DNA from: Auanema rhodensis
Taxonomy: Eukaryota > Nematoda > Chromadorea > Rhabditida > Rhabditidae
Direction of reading: 5' to 3'
Length of the DNA stretch: 64,000 nt
NCBI GenBank assembly: GCA_964057225.1
Contig: OZ059898.1
Coordinates: 6,634,001-6,698,000 of the forward strand
A program made the translations under genes and the position numbers. Below the pieces are notes generated by a model. The model saw only the letters and a list, made by a program, of their open reading frames with translations. It was not told where the DNA came from and searched no databases. Shown here in pieces: positions 50,801 through 63,094 of the stretch. Positions within the stretch are counted from its first letter, which is position 1. Each line of letters begins with the position of its first letter.

Positions 50801-53088
50801 GAAACTTATACTGTAATTATACAAATTATATTTGATATTATACCTTGTAGGAGCTACGATTAAAAGGCCAAAGCACAGAAAATAGATATCAGTTGATGGA
50901 AAATTTCATTATGGTATGTAGTCGTGATCGAAACAAGGTACAACTGGCTTTACAAAATCTTTTAACAATGGTTGGACCTGATTCAGTGAGTTTGTTATAT
51001 TTGATTCAAAATATTGTTAATACAACTTTTAGGATGATATATCACGAAAAATAAAAAGCGCTGCTGGTGATTTAGAAGGAAAACAAGTAAGAGATTTAAT
51101 GACAAATTTTCTGAATTAAAGAAATATTATAAAAGTAAAAAATATATAATATATATATATTTATATTTATAAAGTTGGCTTGGTTAAGAGGTACTACAGC
51201 ATACAATAATTCTGCTCCCGATATTGACTGACCTATAGGGGTCACTGTAAAATTGCTATCAGCAAGATAATAGGATCAACAGCAGTACATACCTTCGTAC
51301 ACAATAACACATAAAGCAATAGAAAAGAATATAAAAGAAAGAAAAAAAAGAAGGGAAAATCTAATTATTCTTTCGATATATGAAGATTTTATATAAAAAT
51401 TATGAAATTTCTTGCGATAAATTTATATGAATGTATGAGATTTCATAATTCATTTTCATGTGTTCTCAATCATATTCTCTTGATCTATATCATATAATAT
51501 AAAAGAAAAGAGAGATTAGACAGGATAAAAGATATATATCAATGAGAATAATATAAATAAAAATTTAAAAAAGAGAATAGAAATTTTGATTTTATAAGCT
51601 ATATTATAAGAAAATATTATAGGATACACCTGTAGATTCTGTTGGAGCAGTACTTGGGGTTGCACGAGCATATATGCTACAGAAAAATATTCAAAAAGCT
51701 AAACAAATTCTAAAAAGAGTTGTTAATTATCCATGGTCATTAGAAGATGCTGATTATTTGGAAAAATGTAAGTTTTTCTTATTATTAATTAATTAAAAAG
51801 AAGAAGAAGAAGATGAAATAATTTTTAAATGAAATAGAATAGTAAAAAGAGAATGAATATATAGATTAGACCTTTATATATGAGAATAATTCTTTATACA
51901 GATATATATAGTTAAATAAGATTTTTCTTCAAAATAATAAAAAGAAATAGATAAAGAACATCATAAATGAAATAATAATATTAAAAACATATCATGTTCT
52001 TCTTTTTTTTTCATAAATTTTAATAGTAATCATAGTTAGCAGATTGAGAATAAGTACATTATTATCGTTTCTCATTTAAGATAATTCTCGAAATTCTATA
52101 GTAAAAGCTTAATTAGTTGGAATGTGACCTTAAGACAGAAATATAGGATCAAAGTTAAGCTAATGGGTAATGATAGTACAAGAAGACATTGAGCTTTTGT
52201 TCCTTTATCGTTCTCTTTGCAACGTATGCTTTCCTTTTGAAATAAAAAAAAAGGACAAATAAGATCTTCTTTTCAACGATATGAACAGGAAGAACCTGTT
52301 GTAGTGTATTCTCACCTATGGTGGGCAATGAGAAATAGGAACATCTCGTTTTTTTATGGAACAACGTTCAATAAAAAAGGACGGATGTATCTATTAAATG
52401 AAATAAATATAATAAGGAAGTACTCAAAAATACTTAAAGCTTAAGCTGTTTTAACATTCATTTATTTATTTTATTAATAATTGCTATAGTTAGTATAGTT
52501 AATATTAGTTATATTATTAATTGATAGAAATATTAATTTAATTCATAATCCTCTTATAAAAAATTTCTTCAATACTAATAATAGATTCTCAAAATCATTA
52601 TAGACTTCTGATTCCTTTCAATTTTTTTTGTTTTAAATTCAATTTGCGCCTATGTGAGCCTTGATATGTTTGGTTGTTAGGAGTTAATGGCTCTCTCAGT
52701 GAATACATGTGGTGATTAGATTCAAATATGGATTGTAGGAAGAAATTACTCAAAGAAAGAGGAGGGGATGGCGAAAGAGAAAAAAGAAGATTGAGGAGAA
52801 GGTAAAATTAAAACAAACGAAGAACAGATCGATTAGAGGAGCCTTTAGGGTAGATTTCGAAAACAAGTACAAGAGAAAGGAATACTAATCATGTAAAGTT
52901 GTGATAGAATATTTGAATGATCTAAGCAATTATAAAAAGAAATATCCAGTTCAAATATTTGAAATTTTAGCATTTTCATGCGTGGAAGTAGCTGGCATTA
53001 ATAGTGATAGGATGTTATCAAATGAATTGTTCTGTTGTATTGGGCAAGCGTATCGTTTTATCAGTTTTCTCGACTAAATAGAGAAATC

Positions 53089-53124
<36 letters not shown>

Positions 53125-54583
53125 AAGAGAGGTTACCGGGTGTTGCGAAAAGGATGGAAACAAAATCTACCTTCTTATCGTTCATTTTTATATCTCTTAC
53201 CTATTTCTACCTCAAATTTGACTATCTTTATATTTTTAATAATTTGTTTTATTAAATAATATCTATAACTATATATTATAATAATATCTTCAAATATTTC
53301 TTTTTAATTTTATACAAAAGAAAAACAGTGTAAATATTGTTCAACGACAAAAAGCTCTTATTCGAAAACTCCTCCCAACTTTTTGACTAAGCATTCACAC
53401 ACTTTTCTAGTTCCCAAAAGTTCTTGCCACTCTTCTGGATAGCTTTGCATTTTCGGGATTGAGAGCCCGCCGAGCACTTAGCTTTTCAGCTCTAGCGTGC
53501 GAAAATTTTAATTTATACCAAAGTTAAAATGTAGAAATTTGCTTGCTTCAATAGCATATTCATGAATAGCAATAACTAAAATTATATTTTATTTTCTATT
53601 TCCTTTATTATTCTTCTGATTCACTTGTATTCATCTTCAAGATATGACACTTATGCAATTAAAGATCTTATGAATATGATCTTATTGCAAAGTGTTATGT
53701 CTTGCAGTTGATATACATACATACAGTATATACTATATTCATTTTAATATTTAATTTTAAATTATTTTATATAAATTTCTTTGAAAAAAAAAAGAAAAAG
53801 AAGAAGAAGAAATCAATTGAAAGTAATGTGATGAGCTTGAATTCAGTTTGAAATGCTTGGCATTTGTCCTATGTGAGTGTGAGTGTGTGTGTGATGCATT
53901 ATGAAAACAATCTAAACGAATCACAAAATGCTTTCTATTGCAAAAAAAAAAATGAAGTCAAGTTCAATTATTGATTCAAAGAAAAGATGTGCGGTCACTA
54001 AAGCAGCTGTTCTATAGAATAGTAAGAGATATTTAGATAGATATAGCATTAAAGCGATAGAGAGAAATATTAGAAAGAACTTGTAATATAGATTGAAATG
54101 TTAAAAATTGTAGAAATTTGATTTTAGAATACAACAACATGTATTGATTTCTATTTGTTGTTGTTGTTATTATTATTTTTTTATTTTTCAATCAAAAACT
54201 AAAAATAAAGATGAGATAGAATAAAGAAATAAAAGGCTTAAAATCATATAAAATGATAAATGTTTATAAAGATTATAATTATATTTATTAAAACACAAAT
54301 GATTAAGAAGATATGTGAAAAGAAAAATATGATGGTTTGTAGTTAAACATTGTTGTATTATGCTCTTCTTTTCGTTGGTAATATCTAAACTAGAAAGAAA
54401 GAACTAACAGCTGTTACGATGATGATGGTTGATGCTTCATCCTCCTTTTCAATGTTTTGCCTATTGTAAGATTCATAAAGATAAAATCATTTTTATAGAA
54501 AATTAAATGATACACTTAGTTTACTTTTATTTTTTTAAAAAGGTGTCTCTCTCTCTCTCTCTCTCTCTCATAGCCTCTCTCTC

Positions 54584-54642
<59 letters not shown>

Positions 54643-56271
54643 CTCTCTCTCTTACATTTTGGTAGCATCTAGGCTTTCATGAATTATAATTCTTTTTCTG
54701 CCGTTTTAGTTTTCTCCATGACAACGACGATGTCTTCGTGGGAAGAAAGTTACTGAAACTGATCTGTGGATGAAATAAAAGGGAAAATGTAGATGATGTT
54801 AATAGAAATGAATAGAAATATCATTTATAAAGATTTATAAAGAGGGAATAATTTAAATACAAATCAAAGAATAATATCCCATCTTTTTTCTTTTTTTTTT
54901 CAAAACATTTTAAACGGATTATGAGGAAGTTTGTTGATTTTTTGGAAATTTTTTGTAATCAATGATTGCTTTAATAATTATTTTCAAAAACTAAATATAT
55001 ATCTATATCTATATCTATCTATATCTATATATATAATTATTTATATACTATGATGTATGAATTAGAAGAAAATTCCTCGTTTCATTATACTTCCTACTTT
55101 TGATAATTCAATTCTTCAATTATTAAATATAATTAATATACATATACTATAGTAACTATATGAACATATATATATATATATAAAGCTAATTAAATTTTTT
55201 CCTAAAATTGATAACTTTTAGAGAAATCTTTGATGTTTTTCATTAACTCAAATAAATTTCAAATATAAGTAATATCTATCTCATTTAGATATTTGTATCT
55301 AATTTATATAATCTGATTACTATATATGTATAAATGGTTTGAATTGTCTCGATATTATTATTTCCGATTAAATTTCATATTTATTAATAATCTATTTAAA
55401 TTCAAAGCTAACATGTTTGATACTTCATAAGCTTCTGATAATATGAACAAAATTCAAAATGACGATTACTATTGTGAGATGAGGGAGTTAGATAGCAGGA
55501 TAGTTGAAATTATAAAAATGAAGGGAAACATCGAAACATACATCGAGTAATGACAGCTGATTAAATTTTATTTAATTGTTATATTTACAATGCCAATTAT
55601 ACAAATCTTTGGCTTTTATTTTAATTTTTTAAAAAAAATAAATAATATTTTGTTTTTTTTTTAGAAAAAAATTATTTTTTAAATTAGAAAAATATAAAGG
55701 AGAGAGAAATAAATAGAGAGAAAATGGATAGATAGATAGAGAGAGAGAGGGAGAGTGAGAGGGAGAGGGATAGTGAGAGGGAGAGGGAGAGAGAGAGAGA
55801 GAGAGAGAGAGGAAGTTACAAAAAAAATAAATTGTTGTTAAACAAATTATATATTTATAGGTTGGTTATTGTTAGCTGATATCTACATAATTCAAAATAA
55901 ACCAGAACAATCTGGAAATATATTGAAAACAGTTTTATCAAAGAATAAATGTAGTTTAAAAGCTTATGAATTAATGGGTTATTTAAATGAAAAAGAAGGA
56001 AAATTCATGGATGCAGCAGAATATTATGAAACTGCATGGAAACTTAGCTCCAAAAATAATCCAATCGTTGGTAAGATTCTTATATAATTTTAAAATAATT
56101 TTAATTAAAATATATTTCTTTATAGGTTATAAGTTGGCATATAATTTCTTAAAATGTCGAAGACTTTTTGAATGTTTAGAAGTATGTCGACATGTACTTG
56201 ATAAATATCCAACATATCCTCGAATTAAAAAAGAAATTATGGATAAAGCAAGAATGCAATTAAGATCTTAA
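38818..56271 (+). CDS. ift-139: Intraflagellar transport protein IFT139 (TTC21B)
   Basis: I could thread 36 exons with every phase consistent, giving 1335 residues (human TTC21B has about 1316). IFT139 is a TPR-repeat subunit of the IFT-A complex for retrograde transport in cilia; nematode cilia are on sensory neurons. TPR-like helices run through the whole protein. Recognisable family stretches are [60 protein letters not shown], and near the C-terminus [20 protein letters not shown] and [23 protein letters not shown] 38818 follows a TTTTCAG acceptor. Most introns are about 40-60 bases, but three are large: 41388-43559 (holds SMG9), 45240-49502 (holds microRNA hairpins) and 51768-55860 (repeat-rich). 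Introns between 49.8 and 51.6 kb are 200-540 bases. Confidence 0.93.
41481..43181 (-). CDS. smg-9: Nonsense-mediated decay factor SMG9, nested in an ift-139 intron
   Basis: Eleven exons, all in phase, encode 414 residues. The gene lies wholly inside one intron of ift-139 on the other strand. SMG9 binds SMG8 and holds the SMG1 kinase, which phosphorylates UPF1 in NMD. Seen here: a low-complexity N-terminus (residues 1-80), then a G-domain with Walker [10 protein letters not shown] in [29 protein letters not shown] (in place of DxxG), and [12 protein letters not shown]-terminal region ends in [20 protein letters not shown]...EYYRVL, where human SMG9 has EKNWFHYAARIW. The N-terminus is shorter than in human SMG9 (520 residues). 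Its stop codon is only 94 bases from the flanking ift-139 exon. Confidence 0.92.
46776..46836 (-). ncRNA. miR-64-family-like hairpin 1
   Basis: Inverted repeat of about 61 bases: on the plus strand ATGACACTCACGACCGTTGA at 46779 pairs with the arm ending TTGTGTCAT at 46832. Read on the minus strand the 5' arm begins TATGACACAATACGCGATTG at 46833, with the same first eight bases as the C. elegans miR-63/64/65 5p products (UAUGACACUGAAGCG..., recalled). The strand choice rests on that match. This is the most diverged of the four. Confidence 0.6.
46931..46989 (-). ncRNA. miR-64-family-like hairpin 2
   Basis: About 59 bases. The plus arm ATGACACAATCGAATCATCA (from 46933) pairs nearly perfectly with ATGATGGTTCGCTTTGTGTC across an 11-base loop. 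On the minus strand the predicted 5p product starts TATGACACAAAGCGAACCAT at 46987, carrying the family start UAUGACAC plus the AAGCG core. Confidence 0.75.
47544..47618 (-). ncRNA. miR-64-family-like hairpin 3
   Basis: A 75-base stem whose flanks also pair (CATGCCGT at 47544 with ACGGCATG ending 47618), with a perfect GAAGCATCAG/CTGATGCTTC upper stem and an 11-base loop. The minus-strand 5p product would start TATGACACTAAAGCGAAGCA at 47609. Against the recalled cel-miR-64 start UAUGACACUGAAGCG it differs at one base in 15. It is the best pre-microRNA of the set. Confidence 0.8.
47728..47800 (-). ncRNA. miR-64-family-like hairpin 4
   Basis: A 73-base stem: ACTTCGT (47728) pairs with ACGAAAT (ending 47800), and GACACAACCGAATCATCAT pairs with ATGATGGCTCGCTTTTGTGT. 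The minus-strand 5p product would start TATGACACAAAAGCGAGCCA at 47792, resembling the recalled cel-miR-63 start UAUGACACUGAAGCGAG. It would be first in the minus-strand primary transcript. Confidence 0.75.
48785..48811 (-). promoter_or_regulatory. Candidate TATA/GC-box promoter for the microRNA primary transcript
   Basis: On the minus strand a CCGCCC (plus 48806-48811) is followed by CTATATAAGG (plus 48785-48794). It lies in the least AT-rich part of the intron and points toward the four hairpins, the nearest about 985 bases downstream. It could drive their transcription independently of ift-139. It is a sequence match only. Confidence 0.35.
51768..55860. repeat. 4.1 kb ift-139 intron rich in microsatellites
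   Basis: The intron has (GA)n at about 53091-53122, (CT)n at about 54544-54648, (TATC)n-like repeats at about 54996-55036, and (GA/GGGAGA)n at about 55736-55812, with long poly-A and poly-T tracts between. No coding exon or RNA gene was found in it. It is followed directly by the exon starting at 55861. Confidence 0.8.
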
Positions 56272-57038
56272 TTTTTATAAAACATATATATTGTATTATT
56301 TGAATTTAATTTATATTTATTATATAAAATATATTTATTTATATTGATATATCTTATGTATTATCACATAAATCCATAATATTTAGAAATTCTAATATAG
56401 TTTGCAGTTTTATATAACATTATATTTTTAATTTAAATTATAAAATAATCACCTGGTTAAGAAAAGAAAAAAAGATAATTACGTTTTCATAAGTTATAAG
56501 CATTTTTGCATCTTCTCATGAATTAGATGTTCAATTTTTCAAATATAATATCTTCAATAAAGTTATTGATAAGATATATCTTTAGATATTTGCATCATAA
56601 AAGGTTGGAAAAGATTGATTTATGCTTAAGATCAGTAAGCGTTGATGAAATTGGTATATGAGAAGATGATGAAAATCATGAAAATCCACAAAGGACAAAG
56701 GTTAAAACTGAAAATAATGTGAAACATAGTTGAAAGGAATACGCTTATTATCCGAGAAGAAATCCTAATTATTTGAAGTTTTAAATTTCTTTTTCTATTC
56801 TTAACTGATTGAAAAAAGATTTCCAAATATGAATATTTGAGATTTTAAGAGATTTTCGATTTAGAAAACTTGGAACAACTTAGTACAATGTATTCATACA
56901 TTGAATAGGAGCCTGTATCAGATTAATTTTATTTTTTCTTCTAATTAATTTAATTAAATATATATATATATATATATATATATTTATTTATTTAAAAATT
57001 TTATATATAAATAATACATAAACAATCTTTTGTTTTTT
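56272..57038. other. Convergent intergenic region between ift-139 and the PHLPP-like gene
   Basis: Very AT-rich 3' flanks with a (TA)n run at about 56959-56982. No open frame with support. Confidence 0.5.
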
Positions 57039-60000
57039 TTAAAAATCATAAGAGAGGCCAGATCGTCTAATTTCCCGGGTGATTTCCATATGTGGTGAGC
57101 TAGTAGCATATTCAAATCTAAAAATAGAAATATAATTATAAAGAAAATGATATAATATTAAAATATTTACCTATATCTATCAGCAAATGATTCTTCTATT
57201 GGTGTTAATACAGATTTTCCAGATGTTTCGTCAAGTAAAGCTTCGTCTGGATTACAAGTTGGTATCTGAATAAAAATATTTATATTATATATATAATTAT
57301 AATTATAATACTTGTGATCCTTGTATAGAATAATGACTGAATGTTATAGTATCATCTAAAGCTAAATCTTCTGCTTGATCTTCACTAATAACAGTTAATT
57401 TTCGATTAGAAGACGATCTAATAAGATTAATATAAAACTATTAGTTAACTATATGATATAGTATATTACCGCGAGTTATTATCAGTCATTTTTTGTTCCA
57501 AATATTGTCTTGTTTCATCTATTACACTATATTTACCACTTATATCACTATATAAAATAATATTTTAAACTAATTATATAATATAATATACCTAATATTA
57601 GTTGATTCTATATGATCGCTTGATATTGAAGATGGTATATCATAATCTAATTGAATTCTAAATTAATTAATTTTATTTTAATTTACAAAAAAAATTATAA
57701 AAACCTTTTAGAAATTATAGTTTTTTGCAATTCTTCCAACATATCGTTATTACTTGGATCAGGTGGTGGTGGAGGTGGGGGTGCAAATGTTGGCAATGTT
57801 TTTAAATTATTTTCCAGACTTAAATAGGAAAAAAAAAGTTAATTATATATATATAGTTAATATTACCCTATTTCATTAGCTAATATTCGATTATATAACT
57901 GTCGTCCTGATGAAAATCCTTCATCATCATCTTTTGTATAACGATAAGATGATTGTCTAAGAATAAAATTATATAAATTTTGAAAAAAACAAAAATATAA
58001 AATTACATTTCAGTTTTAGTTGTTTCTGAATCAATGCTCTTATCTATTAGATGAAGCTTCATCAAATCACCAGAAATTTTATTCGATTCTATCTTATGGT
58101 CATACTTATTTGGATTAATCTCTGCTGATGATGGTGGACTATGAAAAACTTGTTCAGGCTTCTTAAGCCTTACAACTGTGATGCTAGAATTTCCATTATA
58201 ATCAGATGCTTGTAAACAATCCTAAATCATATAAAATTCAAATTGATATGAATAATATTTCAAACCTGTAATCGTTTTGATGCTACTTGAGGATTTAATG
58301 AACGACAAACATTATCCAAAATATCTGATAAGGTTAAATTATCCCATAAAGCTCGACTAGCCAATACTATATAATCAATATTTGCTTAAAATAAATAAAT
58401 CTAACTAATCAGTTAATATATAAACTAACATATAGGTATTGAATGAAAATCAGGATCAGGTACAACAGCTGGATGAAGATAGTACAAACCTAATTGACGA
58501 GCATAAGGAGTTAAGCCATTAATCAGATTATTCTGAAATATATATTATAAAATATTTCTTAATTACATGAATATATACTTCATCAAGAATATGTCCTCGA
58601 CGTCTTATTTCAATATAATCATGATCATCTATTTCATTATTTAAATATAATTGAATATTATTATCATTTGATATAGTAGCTAATCCAATACCACCAGCAT
58701 TACATACTTCTAAATGTTTTTGTCCCAAACGAAGTATCATAGAGCCTTAATTATTATTATTATTATTTATTTTTTTATAAATATATTACTTGCTCCAAGT
58801 CTTTCAGCTTGTTCACCAAGTTTTATATGAGTATTGATCATAAGCTTGTTTAAATCAATATTTTCCTAAAATAAATTAATAAAATAATTATATATATAGA
58901 TAGATAGATAGATTACTAACATCTAATTCTATTATTTCTAACATTAGTTTGATAATATCTTTTGGTAATTCATAATTAGTTCCACCATCTACTAATCCTA
59001 ATATATTTCCGTGACGTAATCGTCTTATACATAATCTATTATATATGTATATTTATAATTAAAATAAAATAATATAAAACCTATTCTTGGTACCAGTTGT
59101 TTCAGCAAATCCAACTTGAATTTGTTCATCTTCTCCTCCAATATTTACAAGTGATACATGCTTTCTTTTATGTCTATTAATATAATATTAATAATTATAT
59201 AGTTTAATATAAATTATCTATTATTATATTTTAATATTTCTTAAATTATCTTTCTAACTTACCGTAATGTTCCACCATCAACTTGCAGACCCGAATTGCA
59301 TGTGACATCAAGAAAACGTAAATTTGTAGCTGTGGTAAATGATGGATGAAATTGATTAATATTATTATTTGATAAATCCACTAACTATAATATATAATTA
59401 TAAAATAATTAATATATAGATATAAATATATATTTTAATACTTGAAGTGTTAAAGATGATGAAAGATCAGGCATTTTTTGAACTTGATTTGAATGAGCTC
59501 GTAGTGTTGTTAATGCACAAAGTTGTGGAATTGATGTTGGTATTGCAGTTAAATGATTACTACTTATATTAATTTCTTCAAGAAGTGTTAAACTAGTTAA
59601 AGCACTATAATTAATTAATTAATATATAATATATAATATTAATAACTACCTATCATCAAAATATCGTAATCGATTATTACTTAAATCTAAAATCTTAAGT
59701 CTTTTCATAGATACAACAGTTGGAACTATTGTTTCATCCAATTGATTTGATGATAATCGAAGAATTTGTATACGATTTGAATCAACATGTAAACTTGTAG
59801 ATGGTATAGATGTTAAATGATTATTTGAAGCATTAAAATGACGAAGTCTTAATTATATTAAAATTATAATTAATTATATTTAATATAATAAAACCTTTTC
59901 ATTGATTTAAACATCATTAATGGTAAATGATCTAAATTATTATGTTGAATAAAGAATGAATCTAAAGATGAATCTTCAAATTCAGTTGGTAATACTGATA

Positions 60001-63000
60001 TATGATTATTTTGAACAGCAAGTAATCGTAAATTTGGCATACAGAATATTCTAAAATAATATAATAATTATAATATTTTAATAAATTATATAGTTAACCC
60101 TTTTGGTAATGATAATAGACGATTATGATGAACTTTTAATGAATAAAGTTGTTGTAAATCAGCTAACCAATCAGGTAATTGCTCTAATTGATTATAACTT
60201 ATGTTTAATGTTTGCAAACATGATGGTATTGGCATTATAACTATTGTATCTAATACTAAAATTATAATTAAATTAATATTAATTATTAAAATTATTAATT
60301 TATCTTACGATTATGATCAGCTTGAAGATTTAATAATGATTGACCATTTAAATATAAAGCTGTAAGTTGCAAACGAGAACAGAAAAATGTCTAAAAAAAG
60401 ACAAAAATAGGTAACTATATATATAATTATATGAAAATAACCTGTAAAGCTGGTAGATTTGTTAAATATATAGCTGAGATCTGATGATTATCACGCAAAT
60501 CAACATAAGATAGATTACTGTATTTGCCTGTTGGTAAACGAAATGTACTATCAAGATTATTCCTTGATAAATCAAGCTATAAATAGTAAATATAATAAAT
60601 ATAATAATAATAATAAAGAAAACCTTTTCAATAATATCTAAAACATCATAGTATGTATCAATATGTTCTATTAAATTTCCTGATAATAACCAATTTGTAA
60701 TATTATTCATTCGAGTTAATACAAATGGAATCTATAATAATAATAATTAATATAAATATAAATAATAACAAACCCCAGAAAACATATTAAATGATAAATT
60801 TAAATGATTTAGTTTTAAACATTCTGCTAAAGATATTGGTAATGTTGATAAACGATTATTTGATAAATCAATGTAGTTTAGGCTGAAATTATAAAATTTT
60901 ATTAGAAATATTGAAAAATTGTATAAACTTTGTCATTAATTTGATTTGAGATGGTATTGATGATATTGAATTAGATGATAAGTTCAAATGAATTAAATTT
61001 GGTAATTGGGTTATAGCTTCTGGAAATGACGACATGCGATTTGCGGATATATCCAGAAACGTTAATGAATGAAGTCTTGGAAGATCATTTAAATATCCTA
61101 ATTGTGGTACTATCTGTATAAATTATAATAAAATATATTAACTATATACTAACTATACCGTATGAATATCATCTCTATTATTTGCTGTTGATAATGAATT
61201 TCGACGTAAATTTAATTTTTGAAGTTGACCACAACCAACAGAAAATAATGTTTCAGGTAGTAATGTAAGACGTTGATCACTTAGATCAATGATATTACTT
61301 TGTACACTCTATATACATATAGTAAACTGATAATTAATATAATAAACTAACTTGTTGACTTCGTGTTAACCATAATAATAATGTTTCTTGATCATCAAAG
61401 CAAAATAATGTGAATGAACCACTTCCAGAAACATCACTAACACGTAAGCAACGTCCACGACGAACATCATGTAAATCAACACGTAAACGATTTAAATGAA
61501 GTACATCATCTTCACCAGTATCTTTATATAAATATATAATAATATTATATTATAGTTAATATAATATACCTTTTTGTATACGTATAGTACCATTATATAA
61601 AATACATTTATAACGATGCCATTTATGAAGTACAGTACCTCTTCTTACATAACATTCAGCAAGTAATATTTCTGAACGTATAAGGCTTGAACCATTAAGA
61701 ATAGGACGACCTATAATATATATATTAAATTATATTAAAAATATATAATTGTATTATACCAAGAAAGAAAGCTATAATACTTCTTAAATCATTATCAGCT
61801 CCAAAATTGCGTAACTCAACATCACGAATACCAATAGCATTAATATGATCCACAAAAATTAGTAATGGATGTGCATCAGGTGGAAGACATCTATAAAATT
61901 ATTTTTAATTCCATATATATATATAGTAAACTTCTAATCATATATTAAGGTATTGAGTAATTTTAAATTATTCACGTGAGTTGAATACATTCACGCTTTT
62001 CACGTGATTCACGTAATTAGCTATTTAAATTAAAATGAAAGAATATGAACGGTTGTTGTTCCATTTATCAAAGTTTAAAGCATTTTATTGTTTTTGTTAA
62101 ACTTAATTTCATAAAGTTGGTAATGAATAAAGAAAATTAATCCAACTTTATAATAAAACATGATCGTACAGGTTAAAATGGTATGTTTTCTTATGTTTTT
62201 TTAAAGAAAAAGAAATCCGGTTTGTCTTTTATTATAGGTTTCCGAAATCATTTTTTGCTTTATATTGTATAATTAGCATTGACTAGGAAGTAATATTATT
62301 TTTTTATATTCAAAATCTCTATAGATTCTCGATTGATGAATACTCTCATTTGAACTTTTTTTTTTGGATTTTACTTTAACCTTTGAAAATATGCATATTA
62401 TATGTGAATATATGAGTGAAAGAAAAGAAAAATAGGATGAAGGAAGATTTTGTAGAATAGGACATTCGATTCGTTGAGAGCGTCCAAAAGGACTAATTAC
62501 TTCTCTGCGCACATCTCGCCTTGTATTTTAGGTTTCTACACGTGTATGATGATGATGATGATGGCATGACTTGTATAAAGGTTAAAAAGAATGATCTATA
62601 GATAGAATAACTATATAATTATTGAAAACTATAAATACTATATGTATATATAACCTAATAAATCCAATAATAATGTTTGAATGCATCTTGTTTGTATGAT
62701 GATGATGATAATTGTGAATAGGGAGGTAGGAGTGTGGATAACGTAAATAAGGATAAATACATGTTTTTTTGTTGAGTAAATTATATTAAAATTCTAACCT
62801 TATATGAAAATTTCCAGTTTGTACATAAACTGCATCAACTTTATAATTATCAGATATTTGTTGACATGTTGTATCACGACTTATACTTGCAACAGTACTA
62901 CGATCTCCTTCAGCTGAATATAATCGCAATGAACATAATTGCTTATTAGATATAACAGGAGGTCGTATAGTTGATTTCTAATAAATATAATAGTTAATAT

Positions 63001-63094
63001 AGTTAATATATAATTAATATATTACCTGGCTTACATATTTTCTTTGGTATGTTAGACCAGATGCTGTATTATTTGAATTAGATCTGTTGATCAT
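57039..63094 (-). CDS. PHLPP: PH domain leucine-rich repeat protein phosphatase-like (PHLPP)
   Basis: The start at 63094 (MINRSNSNNTASGLTYQRKY) and stop at 57041-57039 bracket a gene of more than 20 small exons plus one 908-base intron (61891-62798). PHLPP enzymes dephosphorylate the hydrophobic motif of AKT and PKC. Domains in order: a Ras-association-like region (63.09-61.76 kb), a PH domain (61.71-61.35 kb; ECYVRRGTVLHKWHRYKCIL, ending FCFDDQETLLLWL), a long leucine-rich-repeat array (about 61.31-59.28 kb; for example LNYIDLSNNRLSTLPISLAE) and a PP2C-like domain (59.27-58.15 kb; ILGLVDGGTNYELP, CNAGGIGLATIS, VLASRALWDNL, SSITVVRLKK). The tail has a polyproline stretch and ends RRSGLSYDF. 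The order RA-PH-LRR-PP2C is diagnostic of PHLPP. Some phosphatase residues are altered (see findings). Confidence 0.87.
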
